DNA from: Tupaia tana
Lineage: Eukaryota > Chordata > Mammalia > Scandentia > Tupaiidae
DNA length: 64,000 nt
Assembly (NCBI GenBank): GCA_026018925.1
Contig: JAKSZU010000016.1
Location: 84,626,490 to 84,690,489, forward strand
Reading direction: 5' to 3'
Shown: positions 52,605-61,600 of the stretch, piece by piece
Numbering within the stretch: position 1 is the stretch's first letter
Layout of the letters: the number at the start of each line of letters is the position of its first letter
Made by a program: the position numbers and the translations under genes
The notes under the pieces: model-generated
What the model was told of the DNA's origin: nothing
The model's input: only the letters and a program-made list of their open reading frames with translations
The model's database searches: none

Positions 52605-55600
52605 AGTGGTAGGGAGAGCAGCTGTCCCCAAAGCCCCTCTGCTCTGCTGTGTCATCAGGCAGGGGTGGCCCCTTGACTCCACTGCCATGTGTCAGCCAGC
52701 AGCCCTGGTGTTGCTCGGGGGTGGCATGTACTGTCCTTCTGCCTGAAGACGTGCCCCTTGCACACTGTCCAGGGCATGCTGATGTCCTGTCGCAGCTTCC
52801 TGCCTGGTTTTGGGCCAGGATCACGCTTCCGCCCCATTCTGTGCTCTGGTCTGTCTGGAAAACTGCCTGGCCTCGTGCGTGCTCTGCGGGCACACTGGCG
52901 CCGGCCTCGTGCGTGCTCTGCGGGCACACTGGCGCCGGCCTCGTGCGTGCTCTGCGGGCACACTGGCGCCGGCCTCGTGCGTGCTCTGCGGGCACACTGG
53001 CGCCGGCCTCGTGCGTGCTCTGCGGGCACACTGGCGCCGGCCTCGTGCGTGCTCTGCGGGCACACTGGCGCTGGCCTCGTGCGTGCTCTGCGGGCACACT
53101 GGCGCTGGCCTCGTGCGTGCTCTGCGGGCACACTGGCGTGAATCTTCTCTTGAGCAAAAGCAAACCCAAGTCCATGCTGTGCCGGCCTGAGGCGGGCGAC
53201 GAGCATCCCCGTGAACTGTGGAGGTCCCGTGAGTTGGTCATTTGGGTCTTAGTGTGGCATCGTCACAGTGAGTGGGCCCTCGAGCTCACGGCCCGGAAAC
53301 ATGCCAGGGCGCACCCTCCAGTTCACGTTGGCACCGCTGATCTGGAGCTAGGGGGGTTAGGAGCGTGGGTGGTCAGTGTGGCAGCTGGAACACAAGCCGG
53401 GGAAGTCCCCATAGTGCTCGGGCCCCGGCAGTTATCAGAGAGCCCTGTCCAGGTGACAGCGCACTGTCCTGCACCAGTGTGCGGGGCGCCGGTGCTCGGC
53501 GGGTTCTGGGTGCATGCCCAGTGGCTCCCGGCAGGCCAGTGCCCAGCACCGTGACTGGGCTGGCTGAGGCAGGGCAATCGCAAGCCACGGCCGGTTGGCG
53601 GGACTCTCTCACTGGTGCGGGAAACAAGCTGCAGAGAAGAAAAGGGCCCTCTGCTCAGCGCACTCTTGGGGACAGGCATGAGCATGGGCAGCACTTCACT
53701 GTCATGAGGCTGAAGTCATGGGGGCACAGAGCGCCGGGTTCTGTTCCCACTTGGACATGTGACAAGCCATAGGCACGAATACTGTGTCTTAGGACTTTTT
53801 TACAGATAACACCAGTTTTGTTTTTTGTGTTTGTTTTTTTTTGTTTTTTTGTTTTTTTTTTTGGAGAGGTTTTTGCTATAGGGTGCGTGCGCTCGCCAGA
53901 AAGAGAGAGACAGTGAGAAATCACCCCTGGGGTGATGGCCACACCGCAATCCCTTCTCCATTCTCCTCTCGGGATCTTGGGCACACATGCACACGCACCC
54001 GGCATGAGTTCAAGCCACTGGGTCTGGGACTCGAACTGGGGTCGACCACATGGGAGTCCAGTGACATAGCCATTATGCCAACTGCTGGTTCCACGAATTT
54101 TGTTTTTGAAATAACATCCCTTTTTTATTTTCTTCTCTATGAGGTAGGGCCAGCTCCATAGCCCAGTGGTTGAGGCAGCCGGGTCCCACGTGCCCAGCTA
54201 TGGCTCGAGTCCTGATTCCTGTACCCTGAAAAGCACCAGGAGGTGTGGGTGTGCCCCGGCCCCCAACAGCGGGGGAGATGAAGAGAAGGGACCGTGGCAT
54301 GACTGGGGTGCCTTCTCTCTGTCCCTCTCTTTCTCTGGCAAGTGCATGTGCCCTCTGGCAATTAAAAAAGAAAAGAAAAAACAGTCGTAAAAGACAGGCG
54401 TCCCAGGGAAGCACCCAGCAGTGTGAGCCCTGGGCCGCACACGATCCCTGCTGCCCGGGCGGGAGTGGGGCCTGCGCCCTTGAGCTCCCACGGACACCGG
54501 CATTGCTGGACTCTGCAGCCGTGGCGATCGGTGTATCACTAGAACTTTCCCAGCTGTTATTTAATACATTTCTTAAAAGGTAGTTTCTTTTTTTTAGAGT
54601 ATATTTTTTTTCCCTGCTGTAGGGTGCGTGCGCTCGCCAGACAGACAGAGAGACAGAAAGCGAGAAATCACCCCCCAGGGGGGATGGTCACACCGCATTC
54701 CCTTCTCCTCCACTCTCCTCTCGGGATCTTGGGCACACATGCACACGCGCCCGGCGTGAGTTTAAGCCATCGGGTCAGGGATGCGAACCACGGTCAACTA
54801 TGTGGGAGTCCAGCGACATAGCCATTATGCCAACTGCTGGTCCCCAGAGTTTTTTTTTTTGGAAGGGGCATGGGGCCAGTGCTGGCATCTGAGGGGAGCC
54901 AATGAGAATGAGGGCATGTGCACTTGCCGAAGAGACAGAGACAGAAAGCGAGAAATCAGCCCCCAGGGGGCATGGCCACACCGCAAGCCCTTCTTTTTTT
55001 TCCATTCTCCTCTCGGGATCTTGGGCGTGCACGCACACGCGTCCGGTTTGAGTTTTAAGCTGCTGGGTCTGGGACTCAAACCATAATTGACTACATGGGA
55101 GTCCAGTGACATAGCTGTCATGCCATCTGCTGGTCTCAAAGTTGTTTCTTTGTTCTGTGAGAGACGCAGATGATAGGGCCTTCATGCTGCAGCCTACAAC
55201 AGCCACAGCAGCCAGGGTCATAGAAACACGTGCACATGTGCACCTGGCGTGTCCAGGGAGACCTCAGGACAGGCCCTGAGGCCCCCACACAGCTCCTACT
55301 GCTCCGCATGTCTCCAGCCAGCCTAAGGTGTGGCCTTCATAGGGCTAGACTTCCGGAGCCAGCCATGCCCAGGTGAGGAGGTGGACCTGCCAGGAGTAGC
55401 GTGGCCTGGTTCGTGGGCAGGACGGGCTGCTGCCCTGTAGGAAGTGGGATCTTTGCTCAGGGGTGCCCTGAGTTGAGGGGTGTGGCCTCAGCTCCAGACC
55501 GGGGCGAGGGGTGAGCCGCTGTCAGGTCCTGAGCAACCCGGGACGCCGGTGGGCAGGACAGGGCACAAGACCCCTCCCAACCCTCAGGAGTGGCAGCTGG

Positions 55601-58600
55601 GCCCCGTTAGCGTTCCCGCGTGCCGCTGGTTGAGTCTATCAGGCCTGGTGCTAGGAAACGGTGCGCCTTTCTCGGGCAACCCAGCTTCAGGGTCGGGCAG
55701 AGCCGGGTTCTGCGAGGAAACCGAGCAGCGAAACCTGCGGAGGCGCACCTGTTCGCCGGGCCGCCCGCCACGCCACGGGGGCGGGGCGGGGCGGGGGCGG
55801 GGGGGCCAGCGTTGGTCGAGGCGGAGCTGCAGGCCGGGTTTGAATCGGAGGCGGCGCCGGGCGTGAGTCAGCATCAGCGGCGCCCGGGCGCTCAGCGGTC
55901 CCACGCTGTCAGGGTGCAGTGCCCCTCCGGTGTGCGTCCCCCAGGACGCCAGTACGGTGGGCGGCGCCCCTCTAAGAGCCAGCTGTGACAGCAGAGGCCC
56001 GCGCTGCCTGGCTTCTCTCTCTGGCTGCGGAGCGAGGTGAGTGCACACGGCGCTCTTCGGGATCCTGCCGTGTCCGGCGCTGTCGGTTCCCAGGTGGGTG
56101 CTCCAGCTCAGGCGGCTTCCCGGACAGCTGGCAAGCTCCCTCCTGTTGGGCTCAGGCCGACGACGTCCCTTTGCCCTTTGCCGGCAGGCTGAGCAGAGCC
56201 GGAGCTCGCCCAGCCTCAGGTGAGGGGGTTTCCTGTGGTCCGCATAACCGCGGGGTGCAGGGAGCAGGCTGGCGAAGAGGGGTTCTCCCTGGCGTTCAGT
56301 TTGGGGCAGGCTTGACCCCAAGGAGCCACAGCGCCTGGCGAATGTGCTGTGTCACGGCGGAACAGCTGTGCCAGGCCATTACTCAGCAGCTTTCTGAGAT
56401 TTTCCAGCGTGGGCCAGGAGGCCCCTGGGGGCCCAGCAGGGCCGGATGGGGACAGGTGGCACAGCACAGCCCTCACCAGTTTACGGCTCTCACACGCCTG
56501 GAGCTGAAGGGGCTTTGGAAGGCCAGTTCTCCTTTTAGTAGTGCTCCAGTTCTGGGTGTGACCTCGGAGAACAGTGAGGTGCTGCTGGGGCACTGCTGTG
56601 TAGGGAAGGCGTGGACGGGCCCTGGCAGAGTGCCACAGAGTGGGGGGCCTTTGTGGGCCCCGCCCCGGTTTCCCATAGGGCCAGGGCTGGGCCGCTGGCT
56701 CACCTGTGTCCTTCCAGCACTTGGCTCTGAAATGGGGCTGGAGACTCCGGGGCCACCCAGGGCTTCCAAACAGCTCCCCAGCAGGTGACGTCCTGGCCAG
56801 GCCCCAGCCGGCTGTGGCTGATGGACGGGGTGCCACTGCCCCAGCTGAGCGTGGGTGCAGCCGAGGGAGGAGGAGGAGCTGGTGCTCCTGTCTGGAACCT
56901 GCTCCTGCTGGGGGCTGGCGCCTATGAGCTAGGCCTGTCAGTCGGGAGCAGCTGCGAGGGAGGAGGAGGAGCTGGTGCTCCTGTCTGGAACCTGCTCCTG
57001 CTGGGCTGGCGTATGAGCTAGGCCTCAGTCAGCAGCTGCAGGAGGCCGTGTGAGCTGTGCAGGTGTGCGGACGGGAGGCCGTGTGAGCTGTGCAGGTGTG
57101 CGGACGGGAGGCCGTGTGAGCTGTGCAGGTGTGCGGACGGGAGGCCGTGTGAGCTGTGCAGGTGTGTGGCGGGGGCCTTCCCCGGGAGGCCGTGTGAGCT
57201 GTGCAGGTGTGTGGCGGGGGCCTTCCCCGGGAGGCCGTGTGAGCTGTGCAGGTGTGCGGACGGGAGGCCGTGTGAGCTGTGCAGGTGTGTGGCGAACCTT
57301 CCCTGGGAGGCCGTGTGAGCTGTGCAGGTGTGTGGACAGGAGGCCGTGTGAGCTGTGCAGGTGTGCGGCAGGGAGGCCGTGTGAGCTGTGCAGTGTGGGC
57401 GCCGTGGGCTGTGCAGGTTCGCGGGAGGCCGTGTGAGCTGTGCAGGTGTGTGGCGGGCCTTCCCCTAGGCCGTGTGAGCTGGAGGCCGTGTGAGCTGTGC
57501 AGGTGTGTGGCGGGCCTTCATGGAGGCCGTGTGAGCTGTGCAGGTGTGTGGCGGGTGCCGTGTGAGCTGTGCGGACGGGAGGCGTGTGAGCTGTGCAGGT
57601 GTGTGGCGGGCCTTCACGGAGGCCGTGTGAGCTGTGCAGGTGTGTGGGGACGCCGTGGAGGCCGTGTGAGCTGTGCAGGTGTGCGGCGGGCCTTCCCCGG
57701 GAGGCCGTGTGAGCTGTGCAGGTGTGCGGCGGGCCTTCCTCGGGAGGCCGTGTGAGCTGTGCAGGTGTGTGGCGGGCCTTCATCGGGAGGCCGTGTGAGC
57801 TGTGCAGGTGTGTGGCGGGCCTTCCTTCGGGAGGCCGTGCGAGCTGTGCGGGTGTATAGGTGTGCAGCGGGCCTTCCTCGGGAGGCCGTGCGAGCTGTGC
57901 AGGTGTGCTGGCAGCCTTCCCCGGGAGGAGGAGCCATGGGCCTGTGCTCGGTGATGGCCAGGGAATCGTGGCTCAGGGCTGCAGAAGCCACCACGTCAGG
58001 GCCCAGGCTCCAGAGCAGGGTGGGCTACGAGGCTGGAAGGGGCTGGGATGCAGTGTAAGAGTGAGACCTGAGGAACAGCAGAGAAGCAGCTGTTGGGAGG
58101 GGAGGGGAGAGGAGAGGGCGAGCCGAAATGGAGGTGTCCGAGATGTTTGGGGAAGCAGGGCAGGGGCCCGCCCACGGAGAGATGCAGGGCTTTGGGACGT
58201 GAGGTGGTGGTGTGCACGCAGGAGGTACCTGGTGTCCACGGCAGTGGGCAGAAGGGACAGGTCTGTTGGAGGGAGTCATGGAAGGACTGGGCTGGGGTCC
58301 ACAGGAGCCCTGGGGAGGGCGCAGCGCACAGTGGGGCGTCTCCAGTGGTCCCAGCACTGTGGGGCGAGTTGTGCCTAGAAGCCTGGTGTCCATGTAGGCC
58401 GTGGTACTCGCAGGTAGGGCCCTTTTCAGACGTGACTGACTTGAGACCAGGAGAGCAGGGCGGGCCTCATGCCTGACTTTGGATAAGGAGCGATCCCGAC
58501 AGAGACAGGAGGTGGCCGTGAAAGATGGAGGCAGGGACCAGAGGGACTGGGCTAAGGTGGAGGGTCGCCGAGGAGGGAAGAGGCAGGAAGGGACCCTCCT

Positions 58601-61600
58601 GAGAGCCCAGGGAAGAGGCATAGCCTGCCACCCAAGTCACGGCTCCGGCCCTGGCAGGAGGGTGGGTTCCTGCACTTGAGCCCCCCGGTCGCTGCCCACG
58701 GAGGAGGGCCCAGGGGCCGGGCTGGGGCACAGCGAGGATGCCCGGGAAGGGCCGGGCAGGCTAGGGAGCAGCTGCCCCTCACGGTGCTGCTCCAGGACAG
58801 CCCCATTCTCTGTCCTCTCTCCGATGGTTTCTTCTGCCCAAGGGGACGGTCCCTGTGCCCAGGGCGTCCCTGAGAGCCCCCCCTCCCCCCGCTCTCTCAT
58901 GACTGGTGCACGGGTGTCTGCCTTCTGCCGTGGCTGAGGGCATAGGTGGTGATGCAGACAGGCTCTGTATGGGCGATGTCGGGTCAAACAGTGCCACTGG
59001 GCTTGGGGACGCCGCTGTGTTGGGTGTCATGCCCGTCAACCCCTGCCTTTTGCCTGGACAGGTGAGGTACGGACTCCGGTTCTGCCCCCAGCCCGCCCTC
59101 TGCTCCTCCAGGTGAGCTGCCTGTGGCACATGGTCTCTGTGGCAGGCCCGGGGCCTGTTCCCTGCCAGGCCACAGTGGAACGGTGCCTGCGGCTGGAAAC
59201 CCGGCTGCTGCCGCCCGCCCGCTCCCTGGATGAGACTCCTGAGCCCTCAGAGCTCCACGTGGAGGGCCCCTCCGCCTGGCAGCACACTGGGTGCTCCATC
59301 TCCTTGACTGGGACGGGCCTGGGCATGTCTCCCGGGGGGGCGGCAGCCTGGCTGGGGCCCTGAGAGCTCCTCTCTAGGCCAGGGTCTGAGTGAGGGCTGG
59401 CGCTGAGGTCTGGGAGTCCCGCCTTCTGGGCTTGAGTGTCCCCCAGGACCTTGGGCGCCCGGCAGTCGTTCTGCGGGGCAGCAGTGGAAGGAACCCACAG
59501 CAAGGAGGGACGGTCCGAGGCTGGGCCTCACTGGGAGCGCGTGTCCACACCAGCCAGTGCCCGGCACAGCGGTCTTCACATAGTCCTGGGGCCTAACCGT
59601 GGGTGACGATGTGCCTGTTCACCTTAGCGGGACCTCTGGGTACCTGCGTCGGGTGGGCAGCACTCTGTGGCCGGCCCTCGTGGTCTGACAGTCGTCTGAG
59701 TGGTGCCACGTCCTGGGGATGGCAACCCGAGACCCAGACAGGAAGGGGGTGCAGTGGGGCCTCCGCTCCTGTGTAGGCTGACGGCAGCGTTCCCACTGAA
59801 CACAGCAAAGGCAGCAGCCCTCCCTCGGTGCAGGCAGCACCTGCCCCATAGCCGGCCCTGCACGCAGCCTGTGTCCCTCCGCTCCTCGGCCCGCCTCTGT
59901 GTTCGCTTCCGAGTCAAGCCACTTCCAAGAAGTCAGGCAGGCTGCTGGCCTAGTTCCAGGCTGGCCAGACTGCGGTGAGCCCTGCAACGCAGCGAGCGTG
60001 CACTGTGCTGGCCGGGACGGGTGTCCGGCATGCAGCTCCCCTGCCCCCCGCACCGCTCCTTGAAGCAGCAGCCCGTTTGAGCCGCTGGCACGTGGCGCTG
60101 CTCGTCCGGTGGGCTGGACACTTCCCGAAACGTGGCCCCAGGCAGCTGGAGCGCGGCAGAGGTAGGAGGCTGTGGGGCACCCACACGCTGACCCAGCGCA
60201 GGGAGCTCTGATGACGGCCCACCTCTAGGCTGTGGGGGTCTGGAGTGGGACCCCCTTAGTGCTCGGGATGCAAAGAACTGCCGCAGCCATGCCTTTGTGC
60301 GAGGGCGGGAGGTCTCCGCCTCTCTGCGGGGCTCCTGTGACCACTTGGGTCAGGGTCCTGCCTGTAGCCGGCATGAGATAAGCTGGGACCACCCTCTTGG
60401 AAGGACTGGGGCGTGGTAGATGTGTCTCCCGGGCCGTGTCCGCCACGGGCTGGAAGTGAGACCTTAGCGGGGCGGTGAGGTGCTGGGCCCACCGGCTGCT
60501 GGGCGGCCCCTGGGACTTGTGGCCTGAAGGCTCGGGTTTGGGGCGCTGCAGAGGCTGTCAGGTGGGTTCCGGGGAGCGACAGACTGCCTCTGGCCACTTC
60601 CGCAGCTCTGCGCTTCCCGGGGTCTGCGTGCTGGGCTCCGGCGATGGGCGTGCAGCTCACGTGATGTCCTGTGACAGGCTCTGCTCTAGGTCTCTGTCTT
60701 GGTGACATCGACGTCGCGTCGCTGGAGAGAGAGGATGAGCAGGAGGGCCCCGACCTGGGGCTGACAGGTACGACGCGCAGCCCGACCCGGGGGCTCCCTG
60801 TGCTGCACCACGTGGTCCCCACCACCGGGCTCCAGGCGCTTCCCCGGGACCAGGGGGCGGCGGTGGTCGATGGTGCCGACCGGAGGCAGATGGGGCCTCC
60901 TGCCTCCACCAGTGTGAGGCTGTCAGCCACCTCACGGTGGTGAGTGAGCCGCCACTGCCACGCACGGCCTCGCTGCCTGCGGCCAGCGTCCACCTGTCCT
61001 GCCCTCAAGGGGGAGGCCACGTCGGGCCCCTCACAGTGCCGGGCCTCGTGCCAGTGGCCGGGTTGGCCAGACAGGACCCGGGGCATCTGGCCTCCGCTGG
61101 GACCCCACAGCGCCGCCTGTCTGAGGCCCTCGAGGGCACGTGTGGCAGCTGCGGGTGGCAGTGCCGGCTGGTGCCGCAGGTGCCCCGGAAGGCCTCACTC
61201 ACCTGGTTCCCTCCTGTCCCTCCAGGTCCTGGTCCACGGTCTCTGGCGGGCTCGGCACCAGTCACCATCCCGGGCTCACTGCCCCGCTCCCCGTCCCTGC
61301 CCTCGTCCTCGTCCCTGTCTGCCTCCCCCCTCAGCTCGCTCTCCCAGTCCCTGTCGGGGCCACCTGTCTCCTCAGCCATGACACCCCCACATCAGCCACC
61401 CCCCCGGTCAGAGCCGGGCACTCTGGGCTCCTCGGCCTCACCCTACAGCTCCTTGGGTGAGTGTCTTCGACGACAACCCCCCCCCCCCCCCCCCGCATGT
61501 CCGTGGTGTCCCTGAGCACAGGGTGCCTCCCCTCGGAGGCTGGGCCTGGGGGGTGGCCCTGGCCTGCCCTAGGGCTCTTGAGCCAGGCACCCACTGCCCC

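Larger units (their letters stand above)
51760..60677 (+). other. UNKL: UNKL intron 9 (8.9 kb)
   Basis: The largest intron. It holds two minisatellites, five or more SINEs, an internal CpG island (55735-56040) and unique DNA from 58000 to 60670 with no exon recognised. Confidence 0.8.

Noticed and set aside
52871-53139. CRISPR-like array
   Set aside because: Units are contiguous with no unique spacers and the DNA is mammalian; it is a minisatellite.
57025-57783. Repetitive open frame (HTCTAHTA-type) in the intron 9 minisatellite
   Set aside because: A translated tandem repeat of irregular unit length, not a gene.
60689-60767. Alternative exon 10 acceptor at 60688
   Set aside because: It would also be splice-compatible, but using 60677 restores the SAL residues that align with the human protein.
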